A stretch of DNA of 64,000 nt from JAJKIP01 sp037200685 (GTDB taxonomy: Bacteria; Bacteroidota; Bacteroidia; Chitinophagales; Chitinophagaceae): assembly GCA_037200685.1 (NCBI GenBank), contig JBBCIG010000014.1, positions 330,194-394,193 of the forward strand, read 5' to 3'. The first letter of the stretch is position 1, and each line of letters starts with the position of its first letter. Of this stretch, positions 37,337-45,385 are shown piece after piece. A program made the translations under genes and the position numbers. The notes beneath the pieces were generated by a model. It had not been told where the DNA came from. It saw only the letters and a program-made list of their open reading frames with translations, and searched no databases.

Positions 37337-39432
37337 TTGGTTTATTTAGAAGATAAGAGATCGTTGATCAATAAAGGCATTGTTCATTTACTGCAGGTGA
37401 AAGACTCAGATATCAGGATAATGAATTTATATCAATGCCGGCATGCAGTGGATAGTTCTATTCATATTGGTGGCGCCTCTTCTGCTACAATACCGATGGT
37501 AAGTCTTTTTTATGGCGGCATCATCGACCTCAATGTAGAACAGCCTACAGCTACAGACCAGGATATGTTCGTGTTGAGCAAAGGTCATGCAGTTGCTACA
37601 CTTGCATCCATCTATGCCGATCTTGGATATTTTGATCGTGCTGTTTTAAAAATTCACGTTCGGTTTCCAGTATATTAAATGGACATCCTGGCCCGTTATT
37701 GCCCGGCGTGCATGTTGCTACCGGCCCTATGGGACAAGGAATGGGAGTTGCGCAAGGTTTTGCTATTGCAGGACAACGTTCACCAAACTTTGATGTTTAT
37801 TCCGTGACCGGCGATGGTGAACTACAGGAAGGTTCTATTTGGGAATCGGTGATGTATGCAGGTTATAAGCGTCTTGATAATTTATGCGTGCTGGTTGATA
37901 ACAATGGCGGGCAATTAGATATCGTAACCACGCTTCATTTTCCTTATAATAGTTTAAGCAGCAGCTTTGCCAGTTTCGGATGGAAAGTGATCGAAGTGGA
38001 CGCTACCAAATACCATACGGTATATAGCGCTTTACTTGAATTTAAATATGGTGAAAGAGATGGAAGACCAACCGTGATCATTTGTAAAACAACAAAAGGA
38101 CATGGCGGACTTTCTGATTACATGAATACCCACAAGGCCACCATTTCAAATGACATTTTAGACCAGGAATATAAATTGCAGGTGAGTCAAAGGGGAGAAA
38201 GAGAAAAAGAGTTCTTCAAATTCTTTGATCAATTGGCAGGAGAAGAATTTACTGAAGTAAGAAATACGATACTTCAACATGCGGCAGCTATCAACCTTAA
38301 GATCGGGAAAGATAAAGTAACAGCTGTTGAAACAACTGTTAAAACAAAAAAAGCACCTGCAAGAGATAAGAAAATAAAATATGTTCCTGCACAACTACCA
38401 AAATTAGAAAAAGGAAAATCGTATGCCGTTAATAAAGTGATCGAACTATCGATGAAAGCCTTTGCGCAGGATGAAAGGGTTTTCTCTGTTGATTCAGACC
38501 TTGCATCTACGAGCGGCCTGCAATCAGGGATTGGTTCTGTTGATAAATACCGTGCATTGAATGCAGGGGTTGCCGAAGCAAATATGTTATTAATGGGCGA
38601 AGCATTTGCCATATTGGGTGGGAATGCATGGGTAAGCACCTTCTGCCCTTTCTTTGATTGGAAAGTTATGAGAAGGATCGCTGTTGGCCACCAGGAAAGA
38701 TTGGAAGTAATTGCTGATAAAAAAGGCTGGCTTTCCGAAGGACATGGATTGGACCTGACCATGGTTGCCACTGCGGCTGACCTGGAAACACAATCGAACG
38801 GCGCTACGCATATGGGCAATGATGACGTGATGTTGTTTAACGAAGTAGCACAATTAAAGATCATCAACGTTTCTTGTCCGCAACAATTATTGAGCGTGTT
38901 GAAATGGATCATGGAAGGAAACAAAGGCATGATCTATATGCGGGTATTAAGGTCGCCCGCTAATGTGATCTACGATGCTGACCTTACGTTTGAATTTGGC
39001 AAGGCATATAAAGTAAAATATGCAGCAGAAGCACAAGCTACTATTGTAAGTTCCTGTCGTGGTGTGTACGAAGCATTGGATGCCGCAAAAAAATTAGAAG
39101 AAGAAGGAATTCTTGTGAATGTAATTGATATGCCGACAATTGATGCAGATGCTATCGTTGAATTATACCAATCAGGAAAACCTGTATTTATTGCGGAGCA
39201 AAACAATGGTTATCTCTGGTCACACTTCAGAAAAGTGTTGTTTGAAAAAGAAACAACGATCAATACACAAAAGCTGATCCCAATCAATACGACAACAAAA
39301 GACGGAATGCATTATATACATTCGGGCACTTATACGGAACTGGCGGCTCATTATGATTTGGATGCTGCGCATTTAAGTGAAAGGATACTAAAAACATTGA
39401 AAACAAAAAAAGCTAAAGCGGATACGATATGA
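37337..39432 (+). CDS. Transketolase-family enzyme, full-length (one frameshift)
   Basis: Thiamine-diphosphate enzyme of about 698 residues combining both transketolase halves. N-terminal half: IHIGGASSATIPMVSLFYGG, GPMGQGMGVAQGFAIAG, and the ThDP-magnesium motif VTGDGELQEGSIWE...DNNG. Then a lysine-rich linker (KTKKAPARDKKIKYVPAQL), then the pyrimidine and C-terminal domains (NAGVAEANMLLMGEAFAILG). A break at the A-run 37648-37652 is repaired by one added A, giving LKNSRSVSSILNGHPGP. It starts at TTG 37337; no better start is seen. In place of a generic pentose-phosphate role it probably cleaves a keto-sugar made by the ADH/SDR. Its stop overlaps the cupin start (ATGA). Confidence 0.85.
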
Positions 39433-39810
39433 CCATTCTACACGAAACAGAAGTACCGGAAGTAGAGCATCCCGGCAGGTTTATGCGATGGCTGGCAAAT
39501 GAAGATTCACTTCGTGCAAAAAATTTGTCTGCCTGTGTGATCCGTGTGATGCCCGGTGAGACCGTGCGCCCCGCACACTCCCATCCCGCCGGCGAAGAAC
39601 TGATCTATATTATAACCGGTTCAGGAAAAGTGATGATCGAAGGAGAAGTGGGTGATGTGAGGGCAGGTTCCGCCATTTTATTTGAGCAGGGGAAAAGTGC
39701 ATATGCTCCGCAATACAAGCGATATTGAAATGAAGGTGATCTGCTTTTTTGCACCGGCTACCAGCGTGGAGAACTATAAAACATTTGATGATATCTCATT
39801 CCCGGAATGA
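39429..39810 (+). CDS. Single-domain cupin protein (one frameshift)
   Basis: A 126-residue cupin after repair. Metal-site motif 1 is VRPAHSHPAGEELIYIITGS (two His and a Glu), and motif 2 is in GSAILFEQGKVHMLRN. The frame breaks at the A-run 39693-39696; deleting one A continues into SDIEMKVICFFAPAT and a stop at 39808-39810. Its ATG overlaps the transketolase stop, so the two are translationally coupled. It may be a sugar isomerase-like accessory or a binding protein; I cannot name a substrate. Confidence 0.8.
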
Positions 39811-39895
39811 AGGTATGGGTGAAGAAAGACATCTAAGTAGTGGGCAAGTGGCGAGTGGGGAGTAGCAAGTAAGGAATCGGGAAGGGGACCTCGAG

Positions 39896-40172
39896 TAATT
39901 ATTAATTAGTAATTATTGTTGCAGAGAGTTTATGCTGAGTAGCGAACAGAACCCTGAAGAGTGCGACCATTCGACTTCGCTCCCACGACTATCGTCGGGG
40001 CAGGCATGGTAATCCCGATAGTTATCGGGAGCGACGCCCCGACAAACATCGGGGTCTTCGACAATTGCTGAATAAAGAACAGAAAGATGAACGGAGCGTC
40101 GCAACAGGCGATGCTAGTAGCACTGCAGCCGGGCTAAAAATATTTTTTATTGGTGGAACTCTGTTCCGCCGT
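39896..40172 (+). repeat. Interspersed repeat family, copy 8 (long form) with AT-palindrome and hairpin
   Basis: This 405-bp gap holds, in order: degenerate GTGGGCAAGTGGCGAGT words (39840-39870); an AT-rich TAATTATTAATTAGTAATTA (39896-39918); the long repeat 39932-40136 with nested stems CCCGATAGTTATCGGGA and CCCCGAC...GTCGGGG inserted in its middle; and the hairpin GGTGGAAC-TCT-GTTCCGCC (40151-40172). The tail reads AGTAGCACTGCAGCCGGGC. Confidence 0.85.
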
Positions 40173-40215
40173 CCGATAATGATTAGCTATATAAACAATC
40201 CCTTAAACTTTAATT

Positions 40216-42540
40216 ATGGGTAAACTCAATTATTGCCTGCATGTAATGATTTTTGTCGCCGCAACGGCGATTCTTTTTTCAAGTTGTAAAAACGATTCAT
40301 CTAAAGGCACTTCATGGAAAGATTATGGAGGAGGCCCGGATCAATCCAAGTATGTCGTCGCGGAAGATATTAATAAAACTACCGTCAATCAATTACAAGT
40401 TGCCTGGACGTATTCCACCGAAGACAGCAGGATCTATCAATGGAATCCTATCATTATTGATACCATTATGTATGTATTGGCGAAGAACAGTTCACTTGTT
40501 GCATTGAATGCACTGACAGGTAAAGAAATCTGGATACATACTAATCTCCGCGGCATTACAGGAAGAGGTATTAACTATTGGGAAAGTAAGGACAGGAAAA
40601 ACCGTCGCTTGCTTTTCCAAATGAATAATTACCTGCAGGCGATAGATGCGCTTACCGGTAAATCAATTTTGACATTTGGTGAAAAAGGATTGGTGGATTT
40701 AAAAGAAGGCATGGGCCCTGATCCAAAGTTGATTGGTAGAACGCAGGGAAGCACACCGGGAAAAATATTTGAAAATTTATTACTGCTCGGTTCATCACCC
40801 GGCGAAAATTATATTTCTACACCCGGTCATTGCCGTGCTTTTGATGTCATCACCGGTAAACTGGTTTGGATATTTCATACAATTCCCCAGCCCGGGGAAT
40901 ATGGTTACGATACCTGGCCGAAAGATGCATATAAATATATAGGTGGCGCTAACACCTGGGGCGAGATATCTGTTGATGAGAAAAGAGGTATCGCTTATTA
41001 CCCGTTGGGTTCACCCACTTATGATTATTACGGTGCAGACAGGATAGGACAAAATTTATTTGGTAATTGCTTAGTAGCATTGGATGCCCGCACTGGTAAA
41101 AGAATATGGCATTATCAAACCGTGCATCATGATCTTTGGGATTATGACTTGGCTGCCGCACCGCAATTGATTACGGTTGATCATGATGGAAAGAAAGTAG
41201 ATGCTGTTGCGGTTGCTGGTAAAAACGGTTTCTTATATGTATTCAATCGTGAAAATGGTGAGCCGCTCTGGCCTATTGAAGAAAGGCCTGTACTAAAAAG
41301 CGATTTACCAGGTGAGCAATCTTGGGCAACACAACCCTTCCCTACTATCGTTCCTCCATTTAACAGGCAGAAAATAACTTCGGCTGATCTTGATCCTTAT
41401 TTTCTTTCCGATTCTGAACATATATCATGGAAAAACAGGTTGGATACTGTTCCTACCGGTTTGTTTGTTCCACTATCAATGAACAGGGAAACATTTTCTA
41501 TACCAGGTGCAGTTGGTGGCGCCAGTTGGGGAAGCACGGCTGCTATACCGGAGAAAGGATTGGTATTCGTTCGCAGTATCGACTATCCTTCTGTTTATGG
41601 CAAGATGATTAAACGTACAAAACCAACTAAAGAAGAATTAGAAACATTCGAACAAGTAGCAAGCGGGCAAACGATTTATGCAAGCACCTGCCAGGCTTGT
41701 CATGGAGCCGATAGAAAAGGCGGGGCCGGCCCGGAATTATTAACACTAAAGAGCAAGTTTACTATAAAAGATTTTCAACACGTAGTAAATAATGGAAAGG
41801 GAGAAATGCCCGCCTTTGCAAGCCTCGGTGAAAATGATGTAAAGAATTTGTACAATTATATTACTACTGCACAGGGTGGCGGTGGCCCAAGGTTTGGTGG
41901 CCCTACTCCTTACGTGAAAATTACAGGACCAGTAGTTGATTCGGGTGGCGCACCGGGTGGATTAGCTCCACGTCCGGGTGGTGGTTTCGGAAGAACAGGT
42001 CCTTTTGGTCCTTTGTATCCCGAAGGTGTTGAAGCGCCGGCTGACCGTTATTTCATTCCACCGGGTTGGGGTTTATCATTCCCTTATATCATTACGCCGC
42101 CATGGTCAACTATTACGGCGTATGACCTGAACACGGGAGTAATAAAATGGCAAGTACCTGTTGGTACGGATGAAGAAGCGGCTAAACAGGGAAGAAAAAA
42201 TACAGGCGTATTAAGAGCCCAACGCCAGGGAATGGTCGTTACCTCTTCCGGTGTTTTATTCTGCACAGGTAAAGATGGAAAGATCTATGCGTTTGATGTT
42301 GATAATGGTAAAGAACTTTGGTCGTATAAATTACCAACGGGTACGGAAGGCATCCCGGCCATTTATCAATTGAACGGGAAAAGTTATTTAGTGCTATGTT
42401 CAAGTACACCGCTCCGGTTTGGAAGACAGTCGGATGAAAATGCCGGGCCTCCCAATGGCGCCAGCACTCCTGCTGTACAACCGGCGGCTGCTAACACGAA
42501 AGGTTCTTATATTGTATTCGCATTACCGGATAAAAAATAA
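40216..42540 (+). CDS. PQQ-dependent dehydrogenase with fused cytochrome c, lipoprotein, paralog 2
   Basis: A 774-residue periplasmic quinoprotein, intact. Lipoprotein signal ending ILFSSCKND (Cys ~24). The PQQ propeller repeats (LVALNALTGKEIWIHTNLRG, LVALDARTGKRIWHYQTVHH, HDLWDYDLAAAP) match paralog 1 closely, and an inserted cytochrome c domain carries CQACHG at ~residue 491. A glycine/proline-rich stretch (GGGGPRFGGPTPY to GRTGPFGPLYPEG) links it to the last propeller blades. It heads a run of exported genes (DUF1080/FG-GAP, ThuA, cytochrome lipoprotein), so it probably feeds electrons to the last of these. The substrate is an alcohol or aldose; which one is not evident. Confidence 0.9.
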   Translation: MGKLNYCLHVMIFVAATAILFSSCKNDSSKGTSWKDYGGGPDQSKYVVAEDINKTTVNQLQVAWTYSTEDSRIYQWNPIIIDTIMYVLAKNSSLVALNALTGKEIWIHTNLRGITGRGINYWESKDRKNRRLLFQMNNYLQAIDALTGKSILTFGEKGLVDLKEGMGPDPKLIGRTQGSTPGKIFENLLLLGSSPGENYISTPGHCRAFDVITGKLVWIFHTIPQPGEYGYDTWPKDAYKYIGGANTWGEISVDEKRGIAYYPLGSPTYDYYGADRIGQNLFGNCLVALDARTGKRIWHYQTVHHDLWDYDLAAAPQLITVDHDGKKVDAVAVAGKNGFLYVFNRENGEPLWPIEERPVLKSDLPGEQSWATQPFPTIVPPFNRQKITSADLDPYFLSDSEHISWKNRLDTVPTGLFVPLSMNRETFSIPGAVGGASWGSTAAIPEKGLVFVRSIDYPSVYGKMIKRTKPTKEELETFEQVASGQTIYASTCQACHGADRKGGAGPELLTLKSKFTIKDFQHVVNNGKGEMPAFASLGENDVKNLYNYITTAQGGGGPRFGGPTPYVKITGPVVDSGGAPGGLAPRPGGGFGRTGPFGPLYPEGVEAPADRYFIPPGWGLSFPYIITPPWSTITAYDLNTGVIKWQVPVGTDEEAAKQGRKNTGVLRAQRQGMVVTSSGVLFCTGKDGKIYAFDVDNGKELWSYKLPTGTEGIPAIYQLNGKSYLVLCSSTPLRFGRQSDENAGPPNGASTPAVQPAAANTKGSYIVFALPDKK

Positions 42541-42603
42541 ATATCTGGTCGCTGTAAAAAGAAAATATAATTTGCGATTGACTATATTCAAAAATACTGC
42601 TGT

Positions 42604-44532
42604 ATGAAGTCATTCCTTTTTTCCTTAACGCTGAGTTGCTGCACGCTGTTAGCTAATTCGCAGCCTGCAACCGATGCACCTTTATCAGAGTTTGGTTTAA
42701 CCTTTATGCCAGACTATACATTCAAAGGCTCCACTATAAAAGGCTGGCATGTGTGGGGTGATGCGCAATGGCAGGCAAACAACGGAGAGATTGTTGGTAA
42801 GGCAAAAGCAAATTCGAATGGAGGCTGGTTGGTATTGGATAATGGTTTCCAGGACATCGGCTTTCATGCTTTGTTTAAAGCAACAGGAAATAGTGAAACG
42901 GCGGTATTACTTCGTATGGAAAAAGTAAGTGAAGGTTATCGTGGCGTATTGCTTTCATTGAAAAAAGGTGATATCGCACCTTACAGTATTGTGCTGGATG
43001 CAAACGGGAAAGAAATCAAACGGGAAAAATTAAGATATGCGGGCGGCATCAATTACCGTGTAGCGCCACCACCTGATACAAGCCGCAGAACACCCGGTGG
43101 CGGTGGCCCCTTTACAGGACAACGTCCTGCTGTTCCGGCTGACTTACCATTAAGAGCGCCGAACACAGAATTTCGTGACAACGATTGGAATGAAATAGAA
43201 ACATTTTTAGAAACAAATGTTATCCGTAGCTTTTTGAATAATGGAAGAGAAGTTGGCGGTGCGGTAGATGGCGAATCCGCTCTCTCCGGTTTTGGCCCGA
43301 TCGCATTATATATTGGCGGGCCCGGTGAAGTTCGTTTTAAAGATGTGATGTATAAAGATGTTTCTATCCGTTTTACACCAAAAGAGCAATCTTCACCACG
43401 GTTCAGGGTGCAATGCATCAGTGACTTTTATTATTCATGGGGAACAGATGCGGCTGATTTTAATAAAGATGGCAACATTGATATTGTTTCAGGTCCTTAT
43501 ATTTATTTCGGTCCCGACTTTACAAGTTTCAAAGAAATTTATCCTGCTATCGCTGTAGGACCTTCAAAAGAATTTACTTCTATCAATCACCAGTTTACTT
43601 ATGATGTAAACCAGGATGGATGGCCGGATGTGATTACCGGGTGGACAGCGCCAGGCGTTTATATTAACCCAAAAAATGAATCAAGACGCTGGGAAACTTA
43701 TAAACCAATACCTGGCACACAAAGTGAGACCACACTTTTTACTGATATTGACAAAGATGGTAAACCCGAACTGGTGTATGCATCCGGAAGCCAGTTCCGT
43801 TATGCAAAACCCGAAGCCAATTCAAAAACCTGGACAGAGTATAATATATCCGAAAAGGGCTATGCGTTGTCGCATGGTATCGGCACAGGAGATATAAATA
43901 ATGATGGACGCATTGACGTAGTGTCAGCCACCGGCTGGTTTGAACAACCCGCCACATTGAGCAAAGACAATACATGGAAATATCATCCTTATGCTTTTGG
44001 CCGGTACAGCAACAGGGCCAGCAATGTGGGTGGTTCTTTAATGGCCGTCTATGATGCGAACGGCGATGGCCTGAATGATGTAGTAAGTAGCCTGAATGCA
44101 CATGGATTTGGGATGGCCTGGTTCGAACAAAAGAAAGACGCCGCAGGTAATATCAACTTTGTACGTCACATGATCAGCGATGATTATTCGCAAAAGAGTG
44201 CTGGCAATGTTACCTTATCCCAGGGGCATGCCGCTACTTTTGCTGATATCGATAAAGATGGTGTGATGGACTATATTGTGGGTAAACGTGTTTTTACACA
44301 TCTCGACAATTTGTTTGACCCGGATGCGTATGGACCACCCGTAATATATTGGTACCGCACTGTTCGTAATAAAAACGCCCCCGGTGGCGCTGAATTTAAA
44401 CCTGAACTGATACATAACCGTTCAGGCGCAGGTTCACAGATCACCGCGATTGATCTTAATAAAGATGGATTCGTTGATTTGATTACGGCCACCAACAGGG
44501 GAACATTTATTTTCTGGAATAAAGGAAAATAA
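42604..44532 (+). CDS. DUF1080 plus FG-GAP/VCBS propeller secreted protein
   Basis: A 642-residue exported protein (signal LTLSCCTLLANSQPA). Residues ~35-260 form a DUF1080 (3-keto-disaccharide hydrolase / concanavalin-like) domain: TFKGSTIKGWHVWGDAQWQA, then LLRMEKVSEGYRGVLLSLKK. From ~270 on there are FG-GAP/VCBS repeats with calcium loops DFNKDGNIDI, DVNQDGWPDV, DIDKDGKPEL, DINNDGRIDV, DANGDGLNDV, DIDKDGVMDY and DLNKDGFVDL. DUF1080 domains hydrolyse 3-keto-glycosides in characterised Bacteroidota and proteobacterial systems. In an exported run with ThuA and a PQQ dehydrogenase, a 3-keto-sugar role is plausible. Confidence 0.85.
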   Translation: MKSFLFSLTLSCCTLLANSQPATDAPLSEFGLTFMPDYTFKGSTIKGWHVWGDAQWQANNGEIVGKAKANSNGGWLVLDNGFQDIGFHALFKATGNSETAVLLRMEKVSEGYRGVLLSLKKGDIAPYSIVLDANGKEIKREKLRYAGGINYRVAPPPDTSRRTPGGGGPFTGQRPAVPADLPLRAPNTEFRDNDWNEIETFLETNVIRSFLNNGREVGGAVDGESALSGFGPIALYIGGPGEVRFKDVMYKDVSIRFTPKEQSSPRFRVQCISDFYYSWGTDAADFNKDGNIDIVSGPYIYFGPDFTSFKEIYPAIAVGPSKEFTSINHQFTYDVNQDGWPDVITGWTAPGVYINPKNESRRWETYKPIPGTQSETTLFTDIDKDGKPELVYASGSQFRYAKPEANSKTWTEYNISEKGYALSHGIGTGDINNDGRIDVVSATGWFEQPATLSKDNTWKYHPYAFGRYSNRASNVGGSLMAVYDANGDGLNDVVSSLNAHGFGMAWFEQKKDAAGNINFVRHMISDDYSQKSAGNVTLSQGHAATFADIDKDGVMDYIVGKRVFTHLDNLFDPDAYGPPVIYWYRTVRNKNAPGGAEFKPELIHNRSGAGSQITAIDLNKDGFVDLITATNRGTFIFWNKGK

Positions 44533-44595
44533 ACAACTTGTGTACTAAATAGAATAAGTATAAAAAATGAACTTACTTTTTTAAAAGCTATAGAA

Positions 44596-45366
44596 ATGAA
44601 AATAATTAAATTCTCCCTCTTTCTTTTTTTACTGTTTGCCCTTTCAACAGGTATGAGCAGTTATACATTGCACAAGAAGCAAAAGAAAATTTTAGTGTTT
44701 AGTAAAACTGCCGGTTACCGCCATGCATCTTCGATTGATGCCGGGAAAAAATATATCATGGAACTGGGGACGAAAAACAAATTTGGTGTGGATACGACGG
44801 AAAAAGCGGATGCCTTCACCGCGGAAAATTTAAAACAATATTCCGCTGTTATTTTTTTATGCACGACAGGTAATGTACTGAATGACGCCCAGCAGGCGGC
44901 ATTTGAACAATTCATCAAAGCCGGTGGCGGGTACATGGGGCTGCATTCCGCTGCGGATACGGAGTATGACTGGACATGGTTTGGTGAATTGAACGGCGCA
45001 TATTTTAAAAACCACCCACGGCCACAGGAAGCTGTATTTAATATCGTAGACGGCAATAATATTGCTACGGCCCATCTTCCAAAAGTGTGGAAACGCATGG
45101 ATGAATTATATAATTTTAAATGGATAGGCACTGACCTCCATGTACTGATTACTATTGACGAAAGCAGTTATACAGGTGGCGGTAATGGTGAAGACCACCC
45201 GATGGCATGGTACCATGAGTTTGATGGAGGAAGAGGTTTTTATACCGCTTTGGGCCACGACATTAAATCATGGGAAGACCCCTTGTACCTGCAACATGTA
45301 TTAGGTGGCATCAAATATGCGATGGGCACCTGGACTGAATCAAAACAAATTGCATCCGCTAAATAA
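44596..45366 (+). CDS. ThuA-domain protein, exported
   Basis: A 256-residue protein with a signal peptide (FSLFLFLLFALSTG) and a single ThuA (trehalose-utilisation, glutamine-amidotransferase-like) domain. Landmarks: KKILVFSKTAGYRHASSID, GGGYMGLHSAADTEYDWTWF, the HPMAWYHEFDGGRGFYTALG core, and GGIKYAMG near the end. ThuA homologues act on 3-keto-trehalose in rhizobia. It follows the DUF1080 gene by 63 bp and precedes the cytochrome lipoprotein by 19 bp, so one transcript is likely. Confidence 0.88.
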   Translation: MKIIKFSLFLFLLFALSTGMSSYTLHKKQKKILVFSKTAGYRHASSIDAGKKYIMELGTKNKFGVDTTEKADAFTAENLKQYSAVIFLCTTGNVLNDAQQAAFEQFIKAGGGYMGLHSAADTEYDWTWFGELNGAYFKNHPRPQEAVFNIVDGNNIATAHLPKVWKRMDELYNFKWIGTDLHVLITIDESSYTGGGNGEDHPMAWYHEFDGGRGFYTALGHDIKSWEDPLYLQHVLGGIKYAMGTWTESKQIASAK

Positions 45367-45385
45367 TCATTCATTTATTTTTTAC

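Noticed and set aside
31871..39810. Cluster as a standard myo-inositol (iol) operon
   Set aside because: There is an IolE-like and an IolA-like protein but no IolG, IolD, IolC or IolB; transketolase, cyclase and ADH do not fit that route.
27706..42540. PQQ proteins as BamB outer-membrane assembly factors
   Set aside because: They carry c-type heme sites and full-length quinoprotein dehydrogenase repeats, which BamB lacks.
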